Assembly (NCBI RefSeq): GCF_016463975.1
Contig: NZ_JAEMNX010000018.1
Location: forward strand, 1-64,000
DNA from: Marinomonas transparens
Lineage (GTDB): Bacteria > Pseudomonadota > Gammaproteobacteria > Pseudomonadales > Marinomonadaceae
Direction: 5' to 3'
Length of the DNA stretch: 64,000 bases
The notes beneath the pieces are model-generated. The model did no database searches and was not told the origin of the DNA. It worked only from the letters and a program-made list of their open reading frames with translations. Of this stretch, positions 42,748 through 52,171 are shown piece after piece (position 1 is the stretch's first letter; the number at the start of each line of letters is the position of its first letter). A program made the position numbers and the translations under genes.

Positions 42748-43603
42748 GATTCGTTTCCTGTGTTGTCTTACGGTACCAACGGAGTTTTACATCCGCAGTC
42801 AAAGTAATGGATTGAAGAAGTTTTACTGCTTCACGCCCCTCATAAGAGGCTTTATGGATGTGAGGGGTCATAGCCAACAATTGCTGAATGTCGGCTTGGG
42901 ATGGCAAAGTAAAAGAATAGTTCGCTGTGCTTTCACTCACTAACTCAAAATGTGGAACACCATCCGCGTGAGTTGGCTTATAGTCATGAATAGATGGATA
43001 AAGTATTTTGCGTAACTCAATTAAATGATCGGCTCCAGATTCAACGAGTAAAAGTAACCCAGATTTACTTAATACCCGAGCAAACTCGCTAAAAACAGGG
43101 AAACCAAATAAACATAGAACCACATCGACTCGATCACTTGGCATAGGCAGACTAGCATTGCTGCCCACTATCCAGGTGACATCCTTATCTCGCTTACTGG
43201 CCGCGGTCACGGCCCATTTCGAAATATCTAAACCAAGCCTTTCTAGTGCTCCCTTTTGATTCGAGAAAGCCTTACCAATTTGGCTCAGGTAATAACCCTC
43301 TCCACAGCCTGCATCGAGCACCCTTATCCTAGCTTGGCTTGGCATATTATCTTGAGGCCAAGACTTTACAATTTGATCTACAATCGGAAAATAATGCTGT
43401 TGATTTAAAAACGCCTGTCGCGCAGCCACCATCTCTTTACTATCACCCGGATCTTTAGAGCGCTTATTTTGCACAGGAAGAAGGTTAATATAACCTGTTT
43501 TGGCCAAGTCATAAGTATGGCCACGAGCGCAAATCAGGCTGCGCTTGTTAAGGCTGAGTGGCGTGGCATCTAGGGGACAAGATAAGTGTTCAAACGTCGA
43601 CAC
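42740..43603 (-). CDS. rlmA: 23S rRNA (guanine-N1) methyltransferase RlmA
   Basis: A 287-residue SAM-dependent methyltransferase modifying G745 of 23S rRNA. The N-terminal zinc finger CPLDATPLSLNKRSLICARGH has the usual Cys/Cys/Cys/His ligands, and VLDAGCGEGYYLSQI is the SAM-binding motif I. NKRSKDPGDSKEMVAARQAFL is the conserved hinge of the family. The start codon is GTG. It leads a two-gene unit with carbonic anhydrase, overlapping by 8 bases. Confidence 0.93.
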   Translation of the reverse strand: MSTFEHLSCPLDATPLSLNKRSLICARGHTYDLAKTGYINLLPVQNKRSKDPGDSKEMVAARQAFLNQQHYFPIVDQIVKSWPQDNMPSQARIRVLDAGCGEGYYLSQIGKAFSNQKGALERLGLDISKWAVTAASKRDKDVTWIVGSNASLPMPSDRVDVVLCLFGFPVFSEFARVLSKSGLLLLVESGADHLIELRKILYPSIHDYKPTHADGVPHFELVSESTANYSFTLPSQADIQQLLAMTPHIHKASYEGREAVKLLQSITLTADVKLRWYRKTTQETNHV

Positions 43604-43686
43604 AATGTTTCCATCTGGTATGAAGTGGTGCTTAGTCTATGGGGATATTCACTCATTCACAAGTAGCCTATCAGAAAGCCAACCCG

Positions 43687-45690
43687 CTATTCATAAAACA
43701 TAGTATGAGAATCCATATAGCCTAAAAAGTCTTGGCTACTCATGGGTTTAGCAAAATAGTAACCCTGTATTTCATCACACTTATACTCCTTTAAAATATC
43801 CACTTGAGAACGCTTTTCTACCCCTTCAGCAACGACTTTTAAATTCAAACTATGCGCCATCACAATTGACGCTTTCACAATAGCATTATCATCACAGTTC
43901 ACACCTAAATCCTTGATGAAGGAACGATCAATTTTTAATGCCTGTATAGGGAATTTTTTTAAGTAAGCCAAAGAAGAATAACCAGTGCCAAAGTCATCTA
44001 TCGACAAGGTTAAACCCAACTTTCTAAAGTTATGGAGCTTAACAATGGTTTGCTGTCCGTCTGCCATAAGCATGCTTTCGGTTAATTCCAACTCAAGATA
44101 TTTAGGATCAACTCCTGTTTCATCTAGCACCTGCTTAACCATGTCCACCAGATTGGTTTGCATAAACTGTCGACCAGATAAATTCACGGAGACACAAATA
44201 GGTGGATAGCCTAATTCACGCCATTCTTGTAATTGGCGACAAGCCCGACGAATCACCCATTCTCCAAGAGGAAGAATCAAACCACTTTCTTCTGCCAATG
44301 GAATAAAGTTATCTGGACTGATCATACCTAACTCTGGATGAAACCAACGAATGAGCGCTTCAGCGCCGACTGTGGTTTCATCAGATAGACGAATTTTGGG
44401 TTGGTAATACAACTCAAATTCCTCTTCATCAATAGCCTTGCGTAGACCACCTCCTAAGGTGAGGTGGGCATTAATGTTTTCCGCCATACGATTTTCGTAA
44501 ACGAAATACATATTATGACCCATAGACTTAGCCTGATACATGGCCGCATCAGCGTTCTTAAGTAAGCTATCAATATCATTGGCATGCTGAGGATAACAGG
44601 CGATACCGATGCTTGAAGTGATCATCATCTCCATTTTGGCGACCGGATAAGTGCTGATCGCATTGCTCATAATCGCTTTCGCTATGTCTTCTAATTCCTC
44701 TATGCTTTCGACATTTTCCAAAACAACAACAAACTCATCCCCTCCCAATCGATACAAGCAACTGCGAGTAGGAATACTGCCTTTGACTCGCTCAGCAACC
44801 CGTTGAATTAACTCATCTCCTACTCGATGACCAAATGTATCATTAATCACTTTAAAACCGTCTAAATCTAAGTACAAAAGACCAAACTGACGATTGCGTT
44901 TTTTGGCATTAATGAGCGCTTTTTCGAGTTGCTGGTAGAGGAGGTTGCGGTTGGGAAGACTGGTCAGGTTATCGTAGTTATGTAGTTTAAAAAGAGCGAC
45001 TTCATGATCCCGAGCCTCTTGTATATCATCAACTAATAAATAGGTATAGGCTGATATTTGGTCACTAAATGCCTCAATCCTATGCCAACGGACACCATCC
45101 AGTGTTAACAGCCTTATTTCTTGTGACAAGCTTTCTTGCTTCGCTAGCCGCTCAACAAAACTGTTTGCGGCACTAGAAGCCTCAAAAATCCCCCGTAGAT
45201 TAGTAATGTCACCAAACAGGGAAACAAACCGTTCACTACAACTCACGCTATTTCCCTCTGAGTCAAAAATAGCAAATGGCAGAGTTTTGAAACGCTTGAA
45301 AATCCCCTCCTCACCTAACAAAGGGTCATCTAGATGAGTCACAACTGGTAAGGCTTGGTCAATGACAGGATGAGCTTCAACCGCTAGGCCTTTACGTCCA
45401 TCGCTTAAGGAAACGACTGAACCATGGCAGTTATAATGCGTGCCATCTTTGGCAATGAAGTGCCATTTAAAAGCAAGCGGACTACCTTCATCATAACGTT
45501 CTAAATGTGTTAATAGGCGCTTTTTTAATGAACCACCTATTGCTCGATTACCGGATTCGATTTCTGTTAGAGAGTCCTCTAATAGAATTTCCGCCGCTTT
45601 GTTACACCATGGAATTGTTGAGTGTTCAATATCAATAATCCACACAGCCGTCCGCATTTTTAAGCTAAGTAATTTTGATAAGTCGATCAT
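43687..45690 (-). CDS. GGDEF-EAL protein with PAS-like sensor
   Basis: A 667-residue cyclic-di-GMP protein. The N-terminal 230 residues hold two PAS-like regions (HSTIPWCNKAAEILL; FAIFDSEGNSVSCSERFVSLFG). The GGDEF motif is intact at 316-320 (RLGGDEFVVVLEN), though no RxxD I-site precedes it. The EAL motif is intact at 444-446 (GAEALIRWF), with downstream residues ELTESMLM and SIDDFGTGYSS needed for phosphodiesterase activity. No transmembrane segment is evident. Direction of activity cannot be told from sequence. It is relevant to the LapA-type adhesin in principle because c-di-GMP controls LapG. Confidence 0.92.
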   Translation of the reverse strand: MIDLSKLLSLKMRTAVWIIDIEHSTIPWCNKAAEILLEDSLTEIESGNRAIGGSLKKRLLTHLERYDEGSPLAFKWHFIAKDGTHYNCHGSVVSLSDGRKGLAVEAHPVIDQALPVVTHLDDPLLGEEGIFKRFKTLPFAIFDSEGNSVSCSERFVSLFGDITNLRGIFEASSAANSFVERLAKQESLSQEIRLLTLDGVRWHRIEAFSDQISAYTYLLVDDIQEARDHEVALFKLHNYDNLTSLPNRNLLYQQLEKALINAKKRNRQFGLLYLDLDGFKVINDTFGHRVGDELIQRVAERVKGSIPTRSCLYRLGGDEFVVVLENVESIEELEDIAKAIMSNAISTYPVAKMEMMITSSIGIACYPQHANDIDSLLKNADAAMYQAKSMGHNMYFVYENRMAENINAHLTLGGGLRKAIDEEEFELYYQPKIRLSDETTVGAEALIRWFHPELGMISPDNFIPLAEESGLILPLGEWVIRRACRQLQEWRELGYPPICVSVNLSGRQFMQTNLVDMVKQVLDETGVDPKYLELELTESMLMADGQQTIVKLHNFRKLGLTLSIDDFGTGYSSLAYLKKFPIQALKIDRSFIKDLGVNCDDNAIVKASIVMAHSLNLKVVAEGVEKRSQVDILKEYKCDEIQGYYFAKPMSSQDFLGYMDSHTMFYE

Positions 45691-45745
45691 TTATTTTCAA
45701 TACAACAAGAATAAATTTACATACATTACTTATAGACTAAGAATT

Positions 45746-46609
45746 TCACCATAAGTCAGGTACAACAAAAACACTGAAATCTGATAATTCAAAACACGCA
45801 TGATCTCGCCAAAGACAAAGATGTTTAGGTCGGCTATCAAGCAAAAATTCGCTTACCAGATTGTAGGGATATTCAGATGAAAAGAAAGGGGTATTATGAG
45901 TTAAATTAGGTGAAGCGAGCCAATGGGGCTTTTGCAACACAGAATAATGCGTAAAACTGGGTATTAAATGAACTAAATCAGAGACATAAACCCAAGCACC
46001 AAATTTACTCTGCTGTAGCCAGTTAGCAACACTTTGCGAACTATCTAAAGCCATATACAAACGACCAAAAATCAACAAGCTTGATTGAATGGCTCTCCCC
46101 TTAGCGACCTTTTCCACCACTAAACGCCCTTCTTTTGTTTGTAAAATAGATAATTGATGCTCTCTTGCCCGCGTTACCTTTTTCAATAAACTGTCGTTTT
46201 TGTTTGGACCAATCCAATCATGGGGATGAAGGTCCGGTCGCTGCAAATAAAATTTAATTGCAATTTCAAACTGATGCAATTCACCCTCAAGGGTTTCCAC
46301 CAGCATATCCACCTCACCCAATGTTTTGCCATTCGCCTCTATCTGAAAATGCTCATCCACTATTTTTAAGCTCGAAAGATGCTCAATCGCAAAAGAAAAA
46401 AGAGCCTCAAAGTAACTCCCTAAAAAATGGGACTTACAGGCCACAACTTTACCTTCAAGCAAGGTAGGAGAATCAGCTAATTCCAACAGCCTTGCTTCAA
46501 CATCAGGCAACCAATAGGGAGTGAGATCAAAATCTCGTTCAATATAATGCCCTTCCACCAGCCAAGCTAAGTCTTTAACAAAAGGATGTTTTATCTGACC
46601 AGAAATCAC
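45746..46609 (-). CDS. DUF1853 family protein
   Basis: A 287-residue cytoplasmic protein of the DUF1853 family, starting at GTG 46609 in a GTGA overlap with the yqcC stop codon. LGEVDMLVETLEGELHQFEIAIKFYL (about 115-140) looks like a PD-(D/E)xK nuclease core: Glu-Val-Asp followed by Glu-x-x-x-Lys. A conserved KNDSLLKKVTRAREHQL follows. The nuclease idea is my inference; the family has no assigned function that I know. The link with yqcC suggests a shared housekeeping unit. Confidence 0.85.
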   Translation of the reverse strand: MISGQIKHPFVKDLAWLVEGHYIERDFDLTPYWLPDVEARLLELADSPTLLEGKVVACKSHFLGSYFEALFSFAIEHLSSLKIVDEHFQIEANGKTLGEVDMLVETLEGELHQFEIAIKFYLQRPDLHPHDWIGPNKNDSLLKKVTRAREHQLSILQTKEGRLVVEKVAKGRAIQSSLLIFGRLYMALDSSQSVANWLQQSKFGAWVYVSDLVHLIPSFTHYSVLQKPHWLASPNLTHNTPFFSSEYPYNLVSEFLLDSRPKHLCLWRDHACFELSDFSVFVVPDLW

Positions 46610-46947
46610 ACAGCACCACTCAAATGAGCATCAATACGATTCAAACAAGCCACTAAATTCGCTACGTTTTCTGCTGGCTTTGACTTAAAAGCATCCTCTG
46701 CCATGGGCGCAATCTGACACCTTGCGGGGAGATCAGTCCCCGTTTCTAGTAATATTCTGAAGCGTTCCATCATCACGTACCTAAGCCATTGTTCAAACGC
46801 CATAGTATCGATGCAAAAAGGCTCATTGCTGGCTAAAGCTTGTTCAGTAGGTGACTCACAATCCCAAACGTCACAGTTCTGCATAGCAATTTGTAAATCT
46901 AATAATAAATCTGCTAACCCATGATGAGCAGAAAAGGCTTTTTTCAA
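46606..46947 (-). CDS. yqcC: YqcC family protein
   Basis: A 113-residue helical protein of the YqcC (DUF446) family. HHGLADLLLDLQIAMQNCDVWDCESPTEQALASNEPF is the typical N-terminal half. No ATG fits: I take TTG 46947, preceded by GGGAG eight bases upstream, which gives the usual family length; a TTG at 47001 adds 18 residues without support. It overlaps the DUF1853 gene by four bases. In E. coli yqcC neighbours truC; here truC is not adjacent. Function unknown. Confidence 0.82.
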   Translation of the reverse strand: MKKAFSAHHGLADLLLDLQIAMQNCDVWDCESPTEQALASNEPFCIDTMAFEQWLRYVMMERFRILLETGTDLPARCQIAPMAEDAFKSKPAENVANLVACLNRIDAHLSGAV

Positions 46948-47008
46948 CCTGATTTCTCCCTTAAAAAACGGTAAGATGCGGCATCGTCTTACTAAAAACA
47001 ACAGCTAA

Positions 47009-47040
47009 CCGATAGTAATTCAATACGACCTTACTATCGG
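47009..47040. promoter_or_regulatory. Inverted repeat between yqcC and DUF3549 gene
   Basis: CCGATAGTAA (47009-47018) and its exact complement TTACTATCGG (47031-47040), separated by 12 bases, lie in the divergent gap. No T tract follows, so an operator or leader structure is more likely than a terminator. The bound factor is unknown. Confidence 0.4.
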
Positions 47041-47062
47041 CAACGTGAGCCTATAACTTAAC

Positions 47063-48133
47063 ATGAACAAGATTGAATCTCTTTCTGACTTATTTGATAT
47101 GGTTGGCTGTGATGCTAACTATTACGACCTAGGTCGCTGTATCTCTAAACTCACGCCACAACAAGTCATCCAATTTGACCGTAAGCAACAGGCCTATCCA
47201 TTGCCTTTTCGTCAGCATGCCTGGCTGGCTTGTTTGTTGAAAAATAAAGACGCCGATAAAAAAGACATAGTGGCTGATGGTGTCATTTGGTTTCTTAAAT
47301 TACCGTTAGATGAAGCTGGATGTCTAAATCTCGGTACTCGCGATCATTTTATTAAAAGCATTGTTGATAAAATCCTCCATAAAGGTGAAGAGGCGGGATT
47401 ATCTGAAGCAATGGAAGACAGTCCCTATGCCTTTAAGCCAGACCAAGAACGGATGGCCAGTTTCCATGCCATTTTAGGAAGACAATTAAATACACCACCG
47501 TCGCAATATTTTGATGCCGTCGAAGCTTACCTTACAACCGATTTATCAAAGCAAAACGACGGATGGCAGACCTTAGGTGTGCAGGGAATAGCGGAGTTAG
47601 CATCAAAAGTTGGCGAACAAAAATATGCAATTCTCATAAAAAAGGCAGTGGAACAAGCCGCTTTCCCTGTTGTCAGCACACTTTGCCATGCATTGGAACA
47701 CGAAGTACTACCAAGTGATCTTCAACAAGTGTTCATCGACAAGCTCGTAAAAGAAAGCGATGCCTTGATGCAAGCGAGTTATCTACGCGCAATATCAAGA
47801 TCTGATTTGAACAACGACTTACTGCTGCCACTATTTGCCCTACTTGGCAGCCTGAATGAATGCCCTGATGAGCAAACACATAACATTGCCGCTTTAGCCG
47901 CAAAATGCCCACACTGGCTAGCACAAAGCCCTCAACTGCTAAGAATCATCATGGAAAAATTGGCCCATCGGGGAGACGGTTTTATTGCTTTTAAGCAAAT
48001 CACCGCAGAGCTAAGCCAACATCCAGAAACAAGACAACCACTTTGGGCCCTACTGCGCGGCGAACATGTTAGCCAGCAACTTGCTCAGGCCGTGAGCCAT
48101 ATTTTCACTCAAACACCGAAATCCCTTCAGTAA
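47063..48133 (+). CDS. DUF3549 family protein
   Basis: A 356-residue helical protein of the DUF3549 family, found in gammaproteobacteria. It starts MNKIESLSDLFDMVGCDANYYDLGRCI, a family hallmark, and has repeated helical segments resembling HEAT-like packing in the second half (IAELASKVGEQKYAILIKKAVEQ). No signal peptide, membrane helix or catalytic motif. Function unknown. It is monocistronic, divergent from yqcC and convergent with a small minus-strand gene. Confidence 0.88.
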   Translation: MNKIESLSDLFDMVGCDANYYDLGRCISKLTPQQVIQFDRKQQAYPLPFRQHAWLACLLKNKDADKKDIVADGVIWFLKLPLDEAGCLNLGTRDHFIKSIVDKILHKGEEAGLSEAMEDSPYAFKPDQERMASFHAILGRQLNTPPSQYFDAVEAYLTTDLSKQNDGWQTLGVQGIAELASKVGEQKYAILIKKAVEQAAFPVVSTLCHALEHEVLPSDLQQVFIDKLVKESDALMQASYLRAISRSDLNNDLLLPLFALLGSLNECPDEQTHNIAALAAKCPHWLAQSPQLLRIIMEKLAHRGDGFIAFKQITAELSQHPETRQPLWALLRGEHVSQQLAQAVSHIFTQTPKSLQ

Positions 48134-48142
48134 AGAGCATAA

Positions 48143-48179
48143 AAAAAGCCCCATACTTTCGGTTAGAAAACATGGGGCT
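48143..48179 (-). terminator. Terminator of the small minus-strand gene
   Basis: AGCCCCAT (48147-48154) pairs with ATGGGGCT (48172-48179). On the minus strand a run of seven T follows. The plus side lacks a T tract. Confidence 0.75.
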
Positions 48180-48212
48180 AAAACCACAATACAAAGGAAA
48201 ACCACTTCAACT

Positions 48213-48473
48213 CTAATGCTGCATCGGTTTAGTCTCGTGCACCTGACGCATTTTTTTACGATGAGCAACAAATTCATCACTCAACATGTAATCACCTTGC
48301 TTGGTATGTTCAAGAGCGCCTCGATTGACCAAAGCATCTAACGTCTTAGGTAGAACCTTTTGACGCCGTTCACCTTTCACAAAATAAAACTGCTCATCAA
48401 ATTGCATTAGCTTAAAGCCGGATTCTAAAAAACCAACACACAAATTCTGAGTTGGCGTTAATTTGAGTTTCAT
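48213..48473 (-). CDS. Hypothetical small winged-helix-like protein
   Basis: An 86-residue basic protein I do not recognise. ATG 48473 follows GAGAGGG; two further in-frame ATGs upstream at 48488 and 48515 lack a site. The sequence MKLKLTPTQNLCVGFLESGFKLMQF ... LPKTLDALVNRGALEHTKQGDYMLSDEF reads like a DNA-binding-type helix-turn-helix with a short hairpin wing (LDALVNRGALEHTKQGDYML). A terminator ends it. Nucleic acid binding is a guess. Confidence 0.65.
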   Translation of the reverse strand: MKLKLTPTQNLCVGFLESGFKLMQFDEQFYFVKGERRQKVLPKTLDALVNRGALEHTKQGDYMLSDEFVAHRKKMRQVHETKPMQH

Positions 48474-48579
48474 AATACCCTCTCTCATAGCCGTCTCTGT
48501 TTTGATTACTTGCATTAACTATAGACAAGTTTCTCAATAACAAAAATTTTACTCGCCTTGTGTTACAAAAAATAAAAAA

Positions 48580-48596
48580 GGAAGGCCAAGCCTTCC
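48580..48596 (-). terminator. Terminator of purU
   Basis: GGAAGGC (48580-48586) pairs with GCCTTCC (48590-48596), and on the minus strand TTTTTTATTTTTT follows. It lies 28 bp after the purU stop codon. Confidence 0.8.
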
Positions 48597-48623
48597 CTTC
48601 TATAGACAACACAATCGATAAAA

Positions 48624-49481
48624 TTACTCAGCAAAGACGACCGTTTTGTTGCCATGCACTAACACCCTATCTTCTAGGTGATAACGTAGACCGCGAGAAA
48701 GCACCAACTTTTCAATATCTTTACCTAGACGAACCATATCTTCGGCAGAGTGACTATGGCGTACACGAATCACATCTTGCTCAATAATAGGGCCAGCATC
48801 TAAATCTGCGGTTACATAATGGCAGGTTGCCCCGATCAATTTAACACCACGTACAGCGGCTTGATGGTACGGTTTAGCCCCTATAAAAGAAGGCAGAAAG
48901 CTATGGTGTATATTAATGACTCTGTGGCGGTATTTTTCACAAAGGTATTCAGGAAAGATCTGCATATAACGCGCTAAAACAATCGTATCTGCCTGCGCGT
49001 CATCGATACAGGCTTCAATTTTTTGGAAGGCTGACATCTTATTTTCTTTTGGCACAGGAATACAATGGTAAGGAATTTTATACCACTCCACCATAGAACG
49101 TAGTTCTTCATGGTTCGCAATCACACCAACGATTTCACAGTTTAACTCCCCCGTATGCCAACGATGCATAATGTCATTTAAACAATGAGATTCTTTCGTC
49201 GCCATCAAGATAACCTTCGGGCGGTCTTCGCTGTCTTTAACATACCAACGCATATTAAATTCTTCGGCAATCGGTGCGAACTCCTCACGAAAGGTCTCCA
49301 CATCAATATTAAGACTGTCGGCATCAATCTCATGACGCATAAAGAACCATTTTTGCTCAATATCTGTATGATGGCTGGCTTCAATAATCGAGCCTTGACG
49401 TTCATTCAAAAACTGACTAACTGCTGCAACTAACCCCACTCTGTCGGGACAACTAATAACAAGTCGAAATGTCTTTTTCAT
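48624..49481 (-). CDS. purU: Formyltetrahydrofolate deformylase
   Basis: A 285-residue enzyme hydrolysing 10-formyl-tetrahydrofolate to formate and tetrahydrofolate. It has an N-terminal ACT domain (LVISCPDRVGLVAAVSQFLNERQGSI) and a formyltransferase-fold domain with the catalytic triad segments INIHHSFLPSF and GATCHYVTADLDAGPIIEQD. The length matches E. coli PurU. PurU balances one-carbon pools and supplies formate to PurT. No purine genes are adjacent. Confidence 0.95.
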   Translation of the reverse strand: MKKTFRLVISCPDRVGLVAAVSQFLNERQGSIIEASHHTDIEQKWFFMRHEIDADSLNIDVETFREEFAPIAEEFNMRWYVKDSEDRPKVILMATKESHCLNDIMHRWHTGELNCEIVGVIANHEELRSMVEWYKIPYHCIPVPKENKMSAFQKIEACIDDAQADTIVLARYMQIFPEYLCEKYRHRVINIHHSFLPSFIGAKPYHQAAVRGVKLIGATCHYVTADLDAGPIIEQDVIRVRHSHSAEDMVRLGKDIEKLVLSRGLRYHLEDRVLVHGNKTVVFAE

Positions 49482-49532
49482 ATTAAAAACTCATAAACCT
49501 TTTTAAAAATACTTTCTAAAAATGAAAGTGAA

Positions 49533-51704
49533 TCAGCTGTTTTTATGCTTAATCACATAACACTGGTGAATTTTGCTATTACGATCAAAGTCCGGGTCAA
49601 ACGTCTCATTCGTGATGTTTTTCACCTCAAACTCTTGCTCTAAATCCGCATCCAAAATAAAGCGGCGATAATTATTAGAGAAGATCAACTCTCCCCCCTT
49701 TGCTAACCTGGCCATGGCCAGACGCAGTAACTCCCCATGGTCTCGCTGTATATCTAATACATCGGCCATTTTTTTCGAATTGGAGAAAGTAGGTGGATCC
49801 ATAAAGATCAAATCAAATACATCACGACTTTGCTTTAACCATTCAATGCAATCAGCCCGCTCTACCTGATGATGAAGCTCAGAAAACTCATTCAGTTCAA
49901 TATTACGACGCGCCCAGTCGGTATAAGTATTCGACATATCCACACTCAATGAGCTACGCGCGCCACCTTGACCCGCATGAACGGATGCCGTCGCCGTATA
50001 ACAAAAGAGGTTTAAGAAGCGCTTACCATTGGCTTTATCTTGAATCAGTTTGCGCACTGGCCGGTGATCCAAAAACAAACCTGTGTCTAAATAGTCTTTC
50101 AGGTTGACAATGAAATCACAGCCGTACTCTTCCACTATCATTTCGTGTTTGGACTGATCCAGCTTCTCATATTGCTCTTTACCAGATTGTCTCTGGCGCT
50201 GCTTCAAGATCACATTCGATTCGGCAATGTTTAACGCCGTTGGAATCGCAGACATCACTTCAAACAAACGCTGCTTGGCTTTTTCTGGATCAACACTTTT
50301 TGGCGCTTGGTATTCCTGTACATGGGCCCAATCTTTATAAATATCAATCGCCACTGCATATTCCGGCATGTCGGCATCGTATACGCGGTAACACTGGATC
50401 TTATTTTTTTCGACCCATTTGCGCATTTTTTTGGCGTTTTTTTGCAGGCGATTAGCAAACATCTGCGCACCCGGTGTCATCGCCGATTGCGCGACAACAT
50501 CTTCTTTAATGTTGCGTGCTGTCAAAGGAAAAAGATAAGCCCGACACTCAATGCCACCGTTAATAACACGGGTGCTTTTTTCTGGTCGTACCGGAATTTG
50601 ACGAGCCAAATGCTCATTGCTGGTTAGCATCATAAACTGCCAACCGCGCACGTTATTGACAACCCACTCACCTAATTGACCATACAAGGCGATCAAAGCC
50701 ATTTCATCACCAATCCGCTCACCATAAGGTGGGTTACAAATCACCAAACCGGGTAATTCTGAGTTGATGTCAAATTCATGCTCTTGGAAAGAGATCATGG
50801 TCACATCAATCACACCGACCAAGCCTGCCCGTTTGATGCTTTCACGGGACGCGGCAATCGCTCTCTGATCACGATCCGTTCCTTGAAAGCGCAAGCCTAG
50901 TTCAACAGGGTCTTTTTTACGGTTTTTGGCAAAATCCATCAACTGTTGCCACATGCGATGGTCATGCTGTTTCCAGCCTTTAAAGCCCCAGTATTGTCGG
51001 CCAAGCCCCGGAGCCATATCCAAAGACATCATCGCGGCTTCTACCAAAAAGGTACCTGAACCACACATAGGGTCGATCAATTGCGTCAAACCACACTCTC
51101 TTCCCCAACCAGCACGCAGTAATAGGCCTGCCGCGAGGTTTTCTTTCAGTGGTGCCATACTGCCCTGTTGACGATAGCCTCGACGATGCATACTTTCGCC
51201 TGATAAATCGATACTTACCGTGACCACTTCACGCTTAATGCGCAAGGCAATACGTACATCTGGTTGCTCTTTTTGCACATTAGGACGCTCACCAGACAAG
51301 CCGACAAAATAGTCGGCAATCGCATCTTTAGCGCGTACGGCACCAAATTGGGTATTGCGAATATGATGGTTAGTACCATGGCAATCTATAGCGATAGTAT
51401 CGTTTGCTGACATATGGTCAGACCACTGAATCGCTTTCACGCCATCATAAAGTTCGTCGGCAGAATCAATTTTGAAATTCGCAATCGGCAACATTACACG
51501 AGTCGCAACACGAGACCAAAGGCACACTTTATAAATGCCTTCTAAGTCCGTGGTTAACTTGATTTGCCCTTCCCCAAAGCGAGTATTAGTCAAGCCTTCA
51601 CCATGCAGCTCCGCTTCCAAAACATTCTCTAGCCCTAAAGGACAAGTTATCTCTAAATCATAAAGCGGATTTTCAGCATCCGTGGTTGGTAATATTGTGC
51701 TCAT
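49533..51704 (-). CDS. rlmKL: Bifunctional 23S rRNA methyltransferase RlmKL
   Basis: A 723-residue fused enzyme. The N-terminal part has a THUMP domain (ANDTIAIDCHGTNHHIRNTQFGA) and the RlmL methyltransferase with LVICNPPYGERIG, making m2G2445. The C-terminal RlmK part has RFLNLFCYTATASVHAG and DLIFMDPPTFSNSKKM, making m7G2069. Both NPPY/DPPT active-site motifs are intact and the length fits E. coli RlmL. It acts on ribosome assembly intermediates. The rmf gene lies upstream on the other strand. Confidence 0.95.
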   Translation of the reverse strand: MSTILPTTDAENPLYDLEITCPLGLENVLEAELHGEGLTNTRFGEGQIKLTTDLEGIYKVCLWSRVATRVMLPIANFKIDSADELYDGVKAIQWSDHMSANDTIAIDCHGTNHHIRNTQFGAVRAKDAIADYFVGLSGERPNVQKEQPDVRIALRIKREVVTVSIDLSGESMHRRGYRQQGSMAPLKENLAAGLLLRAGWGRECGLTQLIDPMCGSGTFLVEAAMMSLDMAPGLGRQYWGFKGWKQHDHRMWQQLMDFAKNRKKDPVELGLRFQGTDRDQRAIAASRESIKRAGLVGVIDVTMISFQEHEFDINSELPGLVICNPPYGERIGDEMALIALYGQLGEWVVNNVRGWQFMMLTSNEHLARQIPVRPEKSTRVINGGIECRAYLFPLTARNIKEDVVAQSAMTPGAQMFANRLQKNAKKMRKWVEKNKIQCYRVYDADMPEYAVAIDIYKDWAHVQEYQAPKSVDPEKAKQRLFEVMSAIPTALNIAESNVILKQRQRQSGKEQYEKLDQSKHEMIVEEYGCDFIVNLKDYLDTGLFLDHRPVRKLIQDKANGKRFLNLFCYTATASVHAGQGGARSSLSVDMSNTYTDWARRNIELNEFSELHHQVERADCIEWLKQSRDVFDLIFMDPPTFSNSKKMADVLDIQRDHGELLRLAMARLAKGGELIFSNNYRRFILDADLEQEFEVKNITNETFDPDFDRNSKIHQCYVIKHKNS

Positions 51705-51824
51705 TTTTAATTACTTTTTTTAAATTTCTATGGAAGTGTTAGAGCAAAGTGTTTTTAGACAATTCTTCGCTTCTCAACTATTAATTAAAGCTCGACATCA
51801 AAAAGAACGAAGAGGAAAAAATTC

Positions 51825-52034
51825 ATGAAGAAGCAAAAAAGAAATCTTCATCATCGTGCCTACATCCGCGGCTATCGCGCTGGAATGGATGGCCGTTCAA
51901 AAGGTCTGTCTGTGCAATGCCAAGAACATGCTCGCCTGGATTGGCTTGCAGGATGGCGAGAAGGCCGCAAAGACATGTGGGACGGCATGACTCCAATAGA
52001 AGGCACCCACAAAACTTTTAGCCTGACACATTAA
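51825..52034 (+). CDS. rmf: Ribosome modulation factor
   Basis: A 69-residue basic protein: KRNLHHRAYIRGYRAGMDGR and CQEHARLDWLAGWREGRKDMWDGM are RMF signatures. RMF binds the 30S subunit near the Shine-Dalgarno region and, with HPF, drives 100S dimer formation in stationary phase. At 69 residues it is slightly longer than E. coli RMF (55) because of the C-terminal tail. It is ended by a strong terminator, and growth-phase control is expected but not readable here. Confidence 0.95.
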   Translation: MKKQKRNLHHRAYIRGYRAGMDGRSKGLSVQCQEHARLDWLAGWREGRKDMWDGMTPIEGTHKTFSLTH

Positions 52035-52112
52035 CCTTTTTTGTTTCGACTCTTAACATTCAGTTTCTGGGGAACTTTCCCTAAATAAGCCCTGTTAATA
52101 ACAAGGTAAAAT

Positions 52113-52143
52113 AAATAAGGCGGGATCCAATCCCGCCTTATTT
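52113..52143. terminator. Bidirectional terminator between rmf and pyrD
   Basis: AAATAAGGCGGGAT (52113-52126) pairs perfectly with ATCCCGCCTTATTT (52130-52143) across three bases. It sits between convergent genes. Confidence 0.88.
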
Positions 52144-52171
52144 ACGACGCCATCCAAATAGACAGCGGCGC

